From contig NZ_PCPB01000007.1 of the NCBI RefSeq assembly GCF_002979535.1, positions 113,945-177,944 of the forward strand: DNA of 64,000 nt. The letters are read 5' to 3'. The first letter of the stretch is position 1. Each line of letters begins with the position of its first letter. The stretch is from Brevundimonas sp. MYb52. GTDB lineage: Bacteria > Pseudomonadota > Alphaproteobacteria > Caulobacterales > Caulobacteraceae. Below the pieces are notes generated by a model. That model made no database searches and was not told where the DNA came from. It was given only the letters and a program-made list of their open reading frames with translations. The position numbers were made by a program, and so were the translations under genes. Positions 19,412 through 29,457 of this stretch are shown here, in pieces.

Positions 19412-22400
19412 ATGGACGACGGACGCGCCGTATTCGGCATTCAGGCGCAGACGGTCGAAGCGCCGCTGAGCGAAGCCCAATCCGGGCTATGGTTCGCCCA
19501 GAGGCTGGACCCGGCCAACCCGATCTTCAACACGGCCCACTATCTCGACATACGGGGCGATCTGAACGTCGAGGCCTTCCGCGCCGCCGTCGATCAGACC
19601 GCCGCCGAGGCCGAGGCCCTGTCGCTGCGTTTCGTCGAGCGAGGCGGCGAGGTCTTCCAGACCCTGGACCCCGCGCATCGGCCGCTGCTTCAGATCGTCG
19701 ACGTATCCGCCGCCGCCGATCCGGTCGCCGAGGCTATGGCCGCCATGCGCCGCGATCATGAGACGCCGCTGGACCCGACGCGCGACCCGCTGGCCGCCAA
19801 CATCCTGTTCCGCATGGGAGCGCAACGCTTCCTGTGGAGCCTGCGCGTCCACCATCTGGCCACCGACGGGTTCGGCATGGCCCTGCTGACCAACCGCACA
19901 GCCGAGCTCTACAACGCCGCGCGCGGCGGCCCGGCGCCGGGTCCGGTCTTCAACCCTATCGCCAGGGTGTGGGAGGAAGACGCCGCCTATCGCGTCTCTG
20001 ACAAGCGCACGGCCGACGCCGCCTACTGGCGCGAGATCATGGGCGACGCGCCCGAGGTTGCTTCCCTGGCGCCCGGCAAGGCGACGACCGCCCACCGCTT
20101 CCACCGCATCGAACGCGCCCTGCCGCCGCAGGTCACGGCCCGTTTGCGCGCCCGCGCCGACGCTGGGCGCCTGTCCTGGCCCGACGTGTTGACCGCCATC
20201 GGCGCGGCCTATGTCCGCCGCTTCTCGGGCGCGGAAGAGGCCGTGATCGGCGTGCCGTGGATGGGCCGCATGGGCAGCGCCTCGGCGCGCACGCCCGCCA
20301 TGATCATGAACGTCCCGCCGCTGCGCCTGACGCTGGACGAGGACGCGCCGCTGGACGAGCAGTTGATCCTCGCCTCCAAGGCCCTGATCAGGACCCGTCG
20401 CCACGGCCGTTACCGCAGCGAGCAACTGCGGCGTGATCTCGGCCTCATCGGCGGGGCACGGCGCCTGTATGGGCCGCTGGTCAACGTCCTGCCGTTCGAC
20501 CTGCCGCCGCGCTTTGCGGGGCTGGACACGACGCTGAAGGTGCTGGGCACAGGCCCGGTGGACGACATCAGCTTCACCTTCCGTGGCGACGCCGCCCCGG
20601 CCCTGACGCTGGAGGTCGACGCCAACCCCGACCTCTATACGCTGGAGGAGGCCGCCGCCCACGCCGAGCGTCTGGCCGCCTTCCTGACCAACGCGCTGGA
20701 CGCCGAGACGCTGGGCGAGGTCCCCATCGCCACGCCCAGCGAGGCCGCGCGCGAACTCGAAGCCTTCAACGCCACCGCCCATCCCGTTCCCGACACGACT
20801 CTGACCGCCCTGCTGGAGGCGGCGATGCAGGCGACGCCGGACGCCCCGGCGCTGACCTTCGGCGAGCAGACCCTCACCTACGCCGAACTGGATTGCCGCA
20901 CGGCCGCGCTGGCCTCGGCGCTGGCGGCGCGCGGCGTGGGGCGCGAGAGCCTCGTCGCCGTGGCCCTGCCGCGCTCGCTGGAACTGGTGATCGCCCTCGT
21001 CGCGACCTTACGCGCAGGCGGGGCCTATCTGCCGCTCGATCTGGAGCATCCGGCCGAGCGCATCGCCGCCATCGTCCGCGCCTCCGGGCCGAGCGTCGTG
21101 CTGGCCCATGAAGACATCGGCGGCGCGTTCGGAGAGGCCCTTCTGGCGCCCGCCGACTGGCCGCTGGACGGGGCGGCGTCTGCCGTCGCGCAAGGGGGCG
21201 AGGACGCCGCCTATGTCATCTACACCTCGGGGTCGACCGGCGATCCCAAGGGGGTGCTGGTCGAGCATCGCGCCATCGTCAATCGCCTGCTGTGGATGCA
21301 GGCCGAGTACGGCGTCGGCGCCCAGACCCGCATCCTGCAGAAGACGCCCGCGACGTTTGACGTGTCGGTGTGGGAGTTCTTCCTGGCCCTGATTTCCGGC
21401 GGCGAACTGGTCGTGGCGCCGCCTGGCGCGCACCGCGATCCGGCCGCCATCGCCGGGCTGATCCGCCGCCATGCGATCACCGACCTGCACTTCGTTCCCT
21501 CCATGCTGTCGGCCTTTCTGGCCGATCCGGCGGCCAAGGGCATCGCGGTCGCTCACGTCTTCTGCAGCGGCGAGGAACTGCCCGCCGAACTGCGCGACCG
21601 TTTCCATCAGACGGTGAGCGCTGAGCTCCACAACCTCTATGGCCCAACCGAGGCGGCGGTGGACGTCAGCTATTGGGCCGCCGGGCCGGAGGATACGTCC
21701 CGCCCCATGCCGATCGGCTGGCCGGTGTGGAACATGCGGCTGGTCATTCTGGACGAGCGACTGCGCCCCGTGGCGCCCGGCATGGGCGGCCATCTGCATC
21801 TGGGCGGGGTGCAACTGGCGCGCGGCTATCTGAACCGGCCCGACCTGACCGAGGATCGCTTCATCCCCGATCCGCACCATCCGGGCCAGCGTCTGTATCG
21901 CACCGGCGACGTGGCGCGCAGGCGGGCCGATGGGGCGGTGGTCTATCTGGGTCGCAGCGACCATCAGGTGAAGATCCGCGGTCTGCGTATCGAACTGGGC
22001 GAGATCGAAGCCGCTGTCATCGCCTCAGGGCTCGCGCGCGAGACGGTGGTGCTGGCGCGCGAGGACCGTCCCGGCGAGCGCCGTCTGGTCGCCTATCTGG
22101 TTCCGGCCGAAGGGTATGAAGCCGCCGCCCTGAAGGCGAAGCTGGCCGCGCGCCTGCCCGACTATATGGTGCCCGCCGCCATCGTGGCGCTGGACGCCCT
22201 GCCGACGACCTCCAACGGCAAGCTGGACCGCAAAGCGTTGCCCGCCCCGGTGTTCGAGATGGCGGCAGGCCGGGCGGCCGAGACGCCAACGGAAAAGATC
22301 ATCGCCGAACTGTTCGCCGAGACGCTGGGCCGGGGCGAACCGGCGGGCGCCGACGACGACTTCTTCACCCTGGGCGGCGACTCCCTGCTGGCCGTGCATC

Positions 22401-23317
22401 TGATGATGCTGATCCGCGAGCGGCTGGGGCGCGATCCGGGGCTGGGCGCCCTGTTCGACCGGCCGCGCGTGGCCGAACTGGCCGCCCTGATCGACGCCGA
22501 GGCGCTGGACTTCGACAACGGGCTGGGCGTGCTGATCCGTCTGGCCGAGGGCGATCCAGCCCTGCCGCCGCTGTTCCTGATCCACCCGGCGGGGGGGCTG
22601 TCTTGGGGCTATCGCACCCTGGCGCGCGCCCTGTCGCCGCGCCGCACGGTGTGGGGCGTGCAGTCGCCCGCGCTGGACCCGACCAACGCCCTGCCGGGCG
22701 GCATCGACGCGCTGGCGTCGGTCTATGTCGACCACATTCTGGCCTTGGGCGCTCCCGGTCCGGTGCATATCGCCGGCTGGTCCGTCGGCGGCATCATCGC
22801 CCAGGCGGCGGCGGTCGAGCTGGAGCGGCGCGGGGTCAAGGTCGGGCTGATGGCCATGCTGGATTCCTATCCGGCCGAATGCTGGCGCGCCGAGCCGGAC
22901 CCGGACCCGGTCGACGCCATGCGCGCCCTTCTGGCCATCGCCGGATATGACCCGACCCAGTATCCCGAGCTGCGCAGCCGTGCGGCCATTGTCGCCTTCC
23001 TGAAGGCGGGCGACAGCGCGCTGGGCGGCCTTCCCGAGGCGGCGCTGGACGGAGTGATCCGCGTGGTGCTGGACACCAACCGTCTGGTGCGTGAACATCA
23101 TCACAAGCCCTTCGGCGGCCGCACCACCCACGTCCGCGCGGCGCTAGACCACAAGGAGCGCGACCTGACGCCCGGCCTGTGGCGCACTTACGCCGCCGAT
23201 CTGGACGTGGTCGAGGTTCCCTTCCTGCACCCGCAACTGACCGGCCCGGCGGCGACGGCCCTGATCGCTCCGGCGCTGGACGCCCGCATGACCGCCGCAG
23301 AGGATATGACACGATGA
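19412..23317 (+). CDS. entF: Siderophore NRPS, C-A-T-TE (EntF type)
   Basis: 1301 residues in EntF order: condensation domain (about 15-440; HHLATDG at 147-153), adenylation (about 465-965; YTSGSTGDPKG near 605, YGPTEAAVD, YRTGDVARR), thiolation (about 975-1050; LGGDSLL with Ser991) and thioesterase (about 1060-1295; Ser1124 in GWSVGG, His in PFLHPQ). The specificity residues I can align (D-V-W in FDVSVWEFF, H in LHFVPSM, F-S in VFCSGE, L in HNLYGPTE, V-D in AAVDV) equal the known EntF serine code DVWHFSLVD(K). Predicted product: an iterated, cyclised DHB-serine ester such as enterobactin. No MbtH-like gene is seen. Confidence 0.93.
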   Translation: MDDGRAVFGIQAQTVEAPLSEAQSGLWFAQRLDPANPIFNTAHYLDIRGDLNVEAFRAAVDQTAAEAEALSLRFVERGGEVFQTLDPAHRPLLQIVDVSAAADPVAEAMAAMRRDHETPLDPTRDPLAANILFRMGAQRFLWSLRVHHLATDGFGMALLTNRTAELYNAARGGPAPGPVFNPIARVWEEDAAYRVSDKRTADAAYWREIMGDAPEVASLAPGKATTAHRFHRIERALPPQVTARLRARADAGRLSWPDVLTAIGAAYVRRFSGAEEAVIGVPWMGRMGSASARTPAMIMNVPPLRLTLDEDAPLDEQLILASKALIRTRRHGRYRSEQLRRDLGLIGGARRLYGPLVNVLPFDLPPRFAGLDTTLKVLGTGPVDDISFTFRGDAAPALTLEVDANPDLYTLEEAAAHAERLAAFLTNALDAETLGEVPIATPSEAARELEAFNATAHPVPDTTLTALLEAAMQATPDAPALTFGEQTLTYAELDCRTAALASALAARGVGRESLVAVALPRSLELVIALVATLRAGGAYLPLDLEHPAERIAAIVRASGPSVVLAHEDIGGAFGEALLAPADWPLDGAASAVAQGGEDAAYVIYTSGSTGDPKGVLVEHRAIVNRLLWMQAEYGVGAQTRILQKTPATFDVSVWEFFLALISGGELVVAPPGAHRDPAAIAGLIRRHAITDLHFVPSMLSAFLADPAAKGIAVAHVFCSGEELPAELRDRFHQTVSAELHNLYGPTEAAVDVSYWAAGPEDTSRPMPIGWPVWNMRLVILDERLRPVAPGMGGHLHLGGVQLARGYLNRPDLTEDRFIPDPHHPGQRLYRTGDVARRRADGAVVYLGRSDHQVKIRGLRIELGEIEAAVIASGLARETVVLAREDRPGERRLVAYLVPAEGYEAAALKAKLAARLPDYMVPAAIVALDALPTTSNGKLDRKALPAPVFEMAAGRAAETPTEKIIAELFAETLGRGEPAGADDDFFTLGGDSLLAVHLMMLIRERLGRDPGLGALFDRPRVAELAALIDAEALDFDNGLGVLIRLAEGDPALPPLFLIHPAGGLSWGYRTLARALSPRRTVWGVQSPALDPTNALPGGIDALASVYVDHILALGAPGPVHIAGWSVGGIIAQAAAVELERRGVKVGLMAMLDSYPAECWRAEPDPDPVDAMRALLAIAGYDPTQYPELRSRAAIVAFLKAGDSALGGLPEAALDGVIRVVLDTNRLVREHHHKPFGGRTTHVRAALDHKERDLTPGLWRTYAADLDVVEVPFLHPQLTGPAATALIAPALDARMTAAEDMTR

Positions 23318-24084
23318 GAGACAGCGGACTGTCCGGCCGTCTGGCCCTGGTCACGGGCGCGGGCGGCGGCATCGGCGCCGCCGTGGTGCGCCTGTTGGTC
23401 GAGGAGGGCGCGCGCGTGGTGGCGACCGACCTGCCGTCCATCGCCCTGTCGGGTCTGGCCTTCCTGAACGGCGTGCGGGTCGAGCCGCTGGACGTGTCCG
23501 ACGGCGCGGCGGTCGAGGCCCTGTTCGACCGCATCGAGGCCGAGGACGGCCCGATCGACTTGGTGGCCAGCGTCGCGGGCGTCCTGTCCAATGTGACGGT
23601 GGATCAGACGTCCGACGCCGAATGGCGCCGCGTCTTCGCCGTCAATACGGATGGGCCCTTCCACTTGGGCCGCGAGGTTTCGCGCCGAATGGGCGAGCGG
23701 GGCAAGGGCGCCTTCGTCACCGTCAGCTCCAACGCGGCGGGCGTGCCGCGTCATGCGATGGCGGCCTATGCCGCGTCCAAGGCGGCGGCGACCATGTTCA
23801 CCCGCTGTCTGGGGCTGGAGCTGGGGCCGAAGGGCGTTCGCTGCAACATCGTCGCCCCCGGCTCGACCCTGACGCCGATGCAGACCGGCATTTGGGCCGA
23901 CGAGGACGGCGCCGCCCGGGTCATCGCCGGCTCGCCCGAGACGTTCAAGGCGGGCATCCCGCTACAGAAGCTGGCGACGCCCGATGATATCGCCGAGGCG
24001 GTAGTCTTTCTGCTGTCCGACCGCGCCGCCCACATCACCATGATTGACCTCTACGTCGACGGCGGGGCGACGTTGAAAGGCTAG
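23314..24084 (+). CDS. entA: 2,3-dihydro-2,3-dihydroxybenzoate dehydrogenase
   Basis: A 256-residue short-chain dehydrogenase: [11 protein letters not shown] cofactor motif, N-terminal Asp after the second strand (VVATDLP) implying NAD+ preference, SVAGVL, catalytic Ser and YAASK (Tyr-x3-Lys). It oxidises 2,3-diDHB to 2,3-DHB. ATG overlaps the NRPS stop (ATGA), making it the last gene of the coupled operon. Assignment among SDRs rests on the operon and on the [12 protein letters not shown] stretch characteristic of EntA/DhbA. Confidence 0.9.
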   Translation: MRDSGLSGRLALVTGAGGGIGAAVVRLLVEEGARVVATDLPSIALSGLAFLNGVRVEPLDVSDGAAVEALFDRIEAEDGPIDLVASVAGVLSNVTVDQTSDAEWRRVFAVNTDGPFHLGREVSRRMGERGKGAFVTVSSNAAGVPRHAMAAYAASKAAATMFTRCLGLELGPKGVRCNIVAPGSTLTPMQTGIWADEDGAARVIAGSPETFKAGIPLQKLATPDDIAEAVVFLLSDRAAHITMIDLYVDGGATLKG

Positions 24085-24171
24085 AAGGCGAATCTTCATG
24101 CCGCGCGGCGCGTTGACGTCCGGCGAAGGGAAGGGCCAGATTGAGCGGAGGCGAACCTTGGGAGACCGAGC

Positions 24172-25140
24172 ATGGCTGATCGGTTGCGCGGTGATCACGG
24201 CAGTCTGATCCGGCAGGCGCTGGACGAAGGGGCGGGCGCGCGCTCGGCCTTGGCGGCGTCATGGCGGCGGTCGATGACCCTCTACGGCCTTGATCCTGTC
24301 GATCATGGTCGGGTTGAGACCGTCACCGAGCAGCAACTGAATGAAGCGCGTCAGGCGATGGAGCCGCTGACCCGCGCCGCCGAGGGCGTGCTGGACCGCC
24401 TGTTCCTGGCGGTCGGCGGTGTGGGGTGTTGCGTTCTTTTGACCAATGCCGAGGGCGTGCCGGTCGAGCGGCGCGGGGCGGTCGCCGACGACGAGACCTT
24501 CCATCGCTGGGGCCTGTGGCCGGGCGCCGTCTGGTCCGAGGCGGTCGAGGGCACCAACGGCATCGGCACAGCTCTGGCCGAGCATCGCGCCGTGACCATT
24601 CACCGCGAACAGCATTTCCACGCCCGCAACACCGGCCTCAGTTGCATCACCCATCCCATCCACGACCACATGGGGCGGCTGGCCGGGGCGCTGGACGTGT
24701 CGTCGTGCCGAGCCGACGCGACCGAGGCCATACTCGGTCTGATCTCGGCCACGGTGGCCGATGCGGCGCGCGCCATCGAGGCCCAAACCTTCCGTCAGGC
24801 CTTCGCTGACGCACGGATCATCCTGGCGGGCGGTTCCAGCGAGCGGAACGCGGCGGCCCTGCTGGCCGTCGATCGGCACGACCTGGTGATCGGGGCCACG
24901 CGCGCGGCGCGCCTGTCGCTGTCCATCACGGACGAGCGGATCGCCGCCCAACTTCCAGCTTCGGATTTGCTGACGCCGGGCGGGGTCGAGGTTGATTTGC
25001 TGGAGGCGGAACGGGGGGCGGTGCGCCGCGCCCTGGCCCGCACCGGGGGCAATGTCTCGGCGGCCGCTCGGGCCCTGGGCGTCAGCCGCGCCACCCTGCA
25101 CCGCAAGCTGCATCGTCTGGGCCTGATCGACCTGCACTGA
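24172..25140 (+). CDS. GAF-Fis regulator, AcoR-like but lacking the AAA+ domain
   Basis: 322 residues. N-terminal half resembles AcoR-type activators of aldehyde/acetoin genes (SWRRS, then a GAF-like sensor with [32 protein letters not shown]). The C-terminus is a Fis-type HTH_8 ([31 protein letters not shown]). The AAA+ sigma-54 activation domain (GAFTGA, Walker motifs) that normally lies between them is absent; only about 80 residues remain. It therefore should not activate sigma-54 promoters and may work as a simple repressor or class I/II activator. It precedes an aldehyde dehydrogenase gene, the usual AcoR-type neighbour, with a perfect palindrome between them. Confidence 0.85.
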   Translation: MADRLRGDHGSLIRQALDEGAGARSALAASWRRSMTLYGLDPVDHGRVETVTEQQLNEARQAMEPLTRAAEGVLDRLFLAVGGVGCCVLLTNAEGVPVERRGAVADDETFHRWGLWPGAVWSEAVEGTNGIGTALAEHRAVTIHREQHFHARNTGLSCITHPIHDHMGRLAGALDVSSCRADATEAILGLISATVADAARAIEAQTFRQAFADARIILAGGSSERNAAALLAVDRHDLVIGATRAARLSLSITDERIAAQLPASDLLTPGGVEVDLLEAERGAVRRALARTGGNVSAAARALGVSRATLHRKLHRLGLIDLH

Positions 25141-25162
25141 CCTGTCGCAATCCTGCGACAGG
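25141..25162. promoter_or_regulatory. Perfect palindrome between regulator and aldehyde dehydrogenase
   Basis: CCTGTCGCA and TGCGACAGG, 9-bp perfect arms around ATCC, begin at the base after the regulator stop and end 111 nt before the aldB start. It could be the operator of the GAF-Fis regulator or a terminator stem; only TTTG follows, so an operator seems more likely to me. Confidence 0.5.
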
Positions 25163-25273
25163 TTTGCGGCGCACCATTTCGGCGCCGACTGGCGTTCAGC
25201 CTTCTGCCGACCAAACTGGTCTCAAACGACGCCGGACAATCGGCGCCTCAGGAAACCAGCAGGAGGCTCTTCA

Positions 25274-26791
25274 GTGACCAAGCCCGAATTCATCCGCGCC
25301 GTGACCCCGAAATACAAGGCGCGCTACGACAACTTCATCGGCGGCCAGTGGGTCGCCCCGGTCAACGGCCGCTATTTCGAGAACACCTCCCCGGTGAACG
25401 GCCGCGTCCTGTGCGAGGTCGCTCGTTCGGACGCGGCCGACGTCGAACTGGCGCTGGACGCCGCTCACGCGGCCAAGGACGCCTGGGGCAAGACCAGCGT
25501 CGCTCAGCGCGCCCTGATCCTGAACCGCGTCGCCGACCGGATGGAGCAGAACCTGCAGGCCATTGCAGAAGCCGAGACCTGGGACAACGGCAAGCCGGTG
25601 CGCGAGACGCTGGCCGCCGACATTCCGCTGGCCATCGACCATTTCCGCTATTTCGCGGGCTGCATCCGGGCGCAGGAAGGCGGCATTTCGGAACTGGATA
25701 ACGACACGGTCGCCTATCATTTCCATGAGCCGCTGGGCGTGGTCGGTCAGATCATTCCGTGGAACTTCCCCATCCTGATGGCGGCGTGGAAGATCGCCCC
25801 GGCCCTGGCGGCGGGCAACTGCATCGTGCTGAAGCCGGCCGAGCAGACGCCGGCCTCCATTCTGCTGCTGGCCGAGCTGATCCAGGACATCCTGCCGCCG
25901 GGCGTGCTCAACATCGTCTCGGGCACCGGCATCGAGGTCGGCGAGCCGTTGGCTACTAATCCGCGCATCGCCAAGATCGCCTTTACCGGCTCGACCGCCG
26001 TCGGCCAGAAGATCATGGAATACGCCACCCAGAACATCATCCCGGTGACGCTGGAGCTGGGCGGCAAGTCGCCGAACATCTTCTTCAAGGACGTGATGGA
26101 CGCCGACGACGCCTTCCTGGACAAGGCGCTGGAAGGCTTCGCCATGTTCGCGCTCAATCAGGGCGAGGTCTGCACCTGCCCCAGCCGCGCCCTGATCCAC
26201 GAAGACATCTATGAGGCCTTCATCGAGAAGGCGATCGCCCGCGTCGAGGCCATCAAGCAGGGCGACCCGCTGGACCCGACCACCCAGGTCGGCGCCCAGG
26301 CCTCTGACCAGCAGCTCAAGAAGATCCTGTCCTATCTGCAGATCGGCAAGGACGAGGGCGCCGAGGTGCTGACCGGCGGCGATCAGGCGGTGCTGAAGGA
26401 TGACCTGGCCGGCGGCTATTACGTCAAGCCGACCGTATTCAAGGGCACCAACGACATGCGCGTCTTCCAGGAGGAGATCTTCGGTCCGGTTCTGGCCGTG
26501 ACCACCTTCAAGACGCTGGAAGAGGCCATCGCCATCGCCAACGACACCGAATACGGCCTGGGCGCCGGCGTCTGGTCGCGCGACATGAACACCGCCTATC
26601 GCGCGGGCCGGGCCATCCAGGCGGGCCGCGTCTGGACCAACTGCTACCATCAGTATCCGGCTCACGCGGCCTTCGGCGGCTACAAGAAGTCGGGCATCGG
26701 GCGCGAGAACCACCGCATGATGCTGGACCACTATCAACAGACCAAAAATCTGCTGGTCAGCTACAGCCCCGACAAGCTGGGTTTCTTCTGA
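25274..26791 (+). CDS. aldB: NAD(P)-dependent aldehyde dehydrogenase, AldB/ExaC type
   Basis: 505 residues, near-collinear with E. coli AldB over its length ([59 protein letters not shown]). Catalytic Cys lies in GEVCTCPS, general-base Glu in LELGGKSPN, and GSTAVG is in the cofactor site. It oxidises acetaldehyde or related short aldehydes to acids in the cytosol. GTG start with AGGAGG 8 nt upstream. The upstream GAF-Fis regulator and palindrome probably control it. Confidence 0.93.
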   Translation: MTKPEFIRAVTPKYKARYDNFIGGQWVAPVNGRYFENTSPVNGRVLCEVARSDAADVELALDAAHAAKDAWGKTSVAQRALILNRVADRMEQNLQAIAEAETWDNGKPVRETLAADIPLAIDHFRYFAGCIRAQEGGISELDNDTVAYHFHEPLGVVGQIIPWNFPILMAAWKIAPALAAGNCIVLKPAEQTPASILLLAELIQDILPPGVLNIVSGTGIEVGEPLATNPRIAKIAFTGSTAVGQKIMEYATQNIIPVTLELGGKSPNIFFKDVMDADDAFLDKALEGFAMFALNQGEVCTCPSRALIHEDIYEAFIEKAIARVEAIKQGDPLDPTTQVGAQASDQQLKKILSYLQIGKDEGAEVLTGGDQAVLKDDLAGGYYVKPTVFKGTNDMRVFQEEIFGPVLAVTTFKTLEEAIAIANDTEYGLGAGVWSRDMNTAYRAGRAIQAGRVWTNCYHQYPAHAAFGGYKKSGIGRENHRMMLDHYQQTKNLLVSYSPDKLGFF

Positions 26792-26800
26792 TCTCGATCC

Positions 26801-26831
26801 AGGCGCGGACTTCGGTTCGCGCCTGTTCTTT
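26801..26831 (+). terminator. Rho-independent terminator after aldB
   Basis: AGGCGCG and CGCGCCT arms around a 10-nt loop containing TTCGG, followed by GTTCTTTT, 10 nt after the stop codon. Confidence 0.85.
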
Positions 26832-27028
26832 TAGAGGGGCACGCAGGGGCCAGATAGAGGGTCGGATGGTCATGTCCATCGACTGACCGACACCCCGGCC
26901 GTGCCGGGGGCGTTAACACTTTGGACCCCGTCAGCACGCCGAATTTCGAGCGTGAACGTCGTTCTGTTAACTATATTACAAAGGATGGAAGCCTACCGGT
27001 CAGAGGAGCCTCTGGCTGGAGTAGGACT

Positions 27029-27577
27029 ATGAAGGGTATCATCTTTAATCTGTTGCAGGACGTGGTCAGTCAGCACCACGGAGATGATGCCTGGGACGAC
27101 CTGATCGATGCGGCGCAGGTCGATGGCGTCTATACGTCGGCCGGCAGCTATTCCGATGACGATCTTACGGCCTTGGTGGGCGCGGCTGCAGCCAGACTCG
27201 GTCTGTCGTCGGCCGACGTGCTGCGCTGGTTTGGCAGGGAGGCTATGCCGCATCTGGCCAGGCTCTTCCCCAACTTTTTCGAGGAGCACGTGTCGGCGCG
27301 AACCCTCGTCCTGGGGGTCAACGACATCATCCATTTCGAGATCCGCAAGATCTACGTCGGCGCATCATGCCCCCATTTTCATATCCGTGAGGAAGCAAAC
27401 GGCAGCCTGAGCATGGACTATCGTTCGACTCGCCGATTGTGCGCCCTGGGCCAGGGCTTCCTGGAGGGGGTAGGCGATCACTATGACGAGCGCCTGGATG
27501 TGCAGCACCCGCAATGTATCGACCGAGGGGACACGGCTTGCATCTTCCATGTCCACTGGCCGCAGCTCGCCGCCTGA
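27029..27577 (+). CDS. H-NOX haem nitric-oxide/oxygen-binding protein
   Basis: 182 residues from ATG 27029 (GGAGTAGGA upstream); opens with MKGIIFNLLQDVV, the family start. The key residues fall at the canonical numbers: proximal haem ligand His102 (NDIIHFEIRK), Pro115, and the haem-propionate YxSxR motif Tyr131-Ser133-Arg135. I see no clear distal tyrosine, so NO sensing is favoured over O2 binding, tentatively. The histidine kinase gene follows 11 nt later, the standard H-NOX/HnoK pair in which ligand binding inhibits the kinase. The 237-nt gap upstream holds the aldB terminator and an AT-rich TATATT at 26972 that could be a -10 element. Confidence 0.92.
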   Translation: MKGIIFNLLQDVVSQHHGDDAWDDLIDAAQVDGVYTSAGSYSDDDLTALVGAAAARLGLSSADVLRWFGREAMPHLARLFPNFFEEHVSARTLVLGVNDIIHFEIRKIYVGASCPHFHIREEANGSLSMDYRSTRRLCALGQGFLEGVGDHYDERLDVQHPQCIDRGDTACIFHVHWPQLAA

Positions 27578-27588
27578 CGAGGTGTAAA

Positions 27589-29448
27589 TTGGACTTGGAG
27601 CACGACCACCTCGAACGCCTGGAGCGCCGCCTGCAGCGCGAGCGCGCCGCACGCCGCGCCGCAGAGGCCATTGTCGAGGGCAGCACTCGTGAGTTGTTCT
27701 TGCGGGCAGAGCGCCTTCGTCTGCTGGAGACGATCGCTGTCGCTTGCAATCTGAGCCAGGACCCGGACGCGGCATTGAAAGCCGCGCTGCAGGAGGTCTG
27801 CGGCTTCACCGGCTGGCCGGTCGGCCACGCCTTCATCCGCAAGCGCGGGCGTCGGGCCGTCATGAGGTCGACCGGGCTGTGGTGGACGCGGGACGGGGTT
27901 GAGGCTGCCGAGTTCTGCACCTTGTCCGAGGAGATCACCTTTACCGCCGGTGTCGGCCTGCCCGGCCAGGTCATGGCTGGGAAGTCCCCCATCTGGATTT
28001 CCGACGTCACCGCCGCTGACAACTTCCTGCGCACCGAGGTCGCCGAGCGATGCGGTTTGCGTGCGGCCTTCGCCTTTCCCGTCATGGTGGGGCGGGAGGT
28101 GGCGGCGGTGCTGGAATTCTTCTCCTACAAGGTGGCTGAACCGGACGAGGCCATCCTCAGGACCATGGCCCAGATCGGCGTTCAACTGGGGCGGGTGATC
28201 GAACGCAGTCGCGCCGAAGCTGAGGCCCGGGCCCGCAACGCCAAGCTGGAACGCATGGTCAAGGAAGCCGAGGCCCAGCGCGTCGCCGCCGAGGCCGCCA
28301 ACCGCGCCAAGTCCGCCTTCCTGGCCGTGACCAGCCATGAGGTCCGCACGCCGCTGAATGCGGTGCTGGGGTTGACCGAGGGCCTGGCGCGCACGCCGCT
28401 TTCGCCCAAGCAGCAGGGGCTGGTGGACGGGGTGCGGGAATCCGGCGGTATGCTGCTGCGCTTGCTTAACGCTGTTCTGGATCTGGCCCAGATCGAGGCG
28501 GGCAAGATGTCGGCCCACATGGGAACCTTCGATCTGCGCAGCGCGATGGATGCCGTGGGGCGGGTCTGGACCCCGCGCGCCAAGGAAATGGGCGTGGACC
28601 TGATCGTCGACCTCGACGACCTGCCCGACGACTGCGCGCTTGTCTCGGACAAGGGCAAGGTGGAGCAGACCCTGGTCAACCTGTTGTCCAACGCCCTGAA
28701 ATTCTCGCCGGAAGGCAGCGAGCTGGTGCTGGGGGTCGGCGCCCGGCGCATGCGAAACCGGTATCAGGTCCGTGTTGAGATCATCGACCAGGGGCCTGGG
28801 GTTTCTCCCGAAGATCGCGCGCGGATCTTCGAGGCCTTCGAACAGACGGATTCTGGCCGTCAGGTCGGCGGCACGGGGCTGGGACTGGCCATCTGCGCCG
28901 GCAACATGGCCAGCCTGGGCGGAACCATAGGCCAGGACGAGGCCCCTGACGGTCGTTGCCGCTTCTGGTTCGAATTCCCCGCTGAGGCCGGGGCTGCGGT
29001 TCAGGATGTCGATCCGGTCGAAGTTCTGGAGGAGACGATGGACCGTCCCCTGCGGGTCCTGGCCGCCGAGGACAACGCCGCCAACCAGCAGGTGCTGCAG
29101 GTCCTGCTGGAGCCCCTGGGCGTCGAACTGACCCTGGTCGAGGACGGTCTGGCGGCGCTCGAGGTCGTTCAGGTCAACGCTTTCGATCTGATCCTCATGG
29201 ACGCCAACATGCCGCGCATGGACGGCGCCGAGGCAGTCCGGGCCATCCGCGCCCTTGGCGGCCTGCACAGAGAAATGCCGATCTTCATGCTGACCGCGAA
29301 TGTCTTCGCCGAAGATGTCAGCCGCTATCGCGCCGCCGGCGTCGACGGGGTCCTGAAGAAGCCCATCGAGGTCGGCGAACTGTTCGCCGCGCTTGCCGGG
29401 GCGGCGGCGCGGATCGAACCGCTTGAGGCGATGGAAATGGCCGTTTAG
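27589..29448 (+). CDS. Hybrid histidine kinase partner of H-NOX
   Basis: About 619 residues from a TTG start (GAGGTG 4 nt upstream, just after the H-NOX stop). Order: N-terminal coiled coil (HLERLERRLQRERAARRAAEAI), GAF domain (about 40-200), second coiled coil, HisKA with His in AVTSHEVRTPLNAVLGL, HATPase_c (NLLSNALKFSPEG, DQGPGV, GGTGLGLAI), and a C-terminal receiver (AAEDNAANQ, phospho-acceptor Asp in LILMDANMPRMDG, Lys in LKKPIE). No transmembrane segment, matching a cytosolic complex with H-NOX. The output partner (an Hpt protein or regulator) is not encoded next to it. Confidence 0.9.
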   Translation: MDLEHDHLERLERRLQRERAARRAAEAIVEGSTRELFLRAERLRLLETIAVACNLSQDPDAALKAALQEVCGFTGWPVGHAFIRKRGRRAVMRSTGLWWTRDGVEAAEFCTLSEEITFTAGVGLPGQVMAGKSPIWISDVTAADNFLRTEVAERCGLRAAFAFPVMVGREVAAVLEFFSYKVAEPDEAILRTMAQIGVQLGRVIERSRAEAEARARNAKLERMVKEAEAQRVAAEAANRAKSAFLAVTSHEVRTPLNAVLGLTEGLARTPLSPKQQGLVDGVRESGGMLLRLLNAVLDLAQIEAGKMSAHMGTFDLRSAMDAVGRVWTPRAKEMGVDLIVDLDDLPDDCALVSDKGKVEQTLVNLLSNALKFSPEGSELVLGVGARRMRNRYQVRVEIIDQGPGVSPEDRARIFEAFEQTDSGRQVGGTGLGLAICAGNMASLGGTIGQDEAPDGRCRFWFEFPAEAGAAVQDVDPVEVLEETMDRPLRVLAAEDNAANQQVLQVLLEPLGVELTLVEDGLAALEVVQVNAFDLILMDANMPRMDGAEAVRAIRALGGLHREMPIFMLTANVFAEDVSRYRAAGVDGVLKKPIEVGELFAALAGAAARIEPLEAMEMAV

Positions 29449-29457
29449 GCGGCGGTA

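Noticed and set aside
25163..25273. Possible sigma-54 promoter before aldB
   Set aside because: No GG and GC pair has the required 10-nt spacing, and the neighbouring regulator lacks the AAA+ domain needed for sigma-54 activation.
27481..29268. A 595-residue minus-strand frame over the hybrid kinase
   Set aside because: The plus strand carries H-NOX partner kinase motifs in order; the minus frame shows none.
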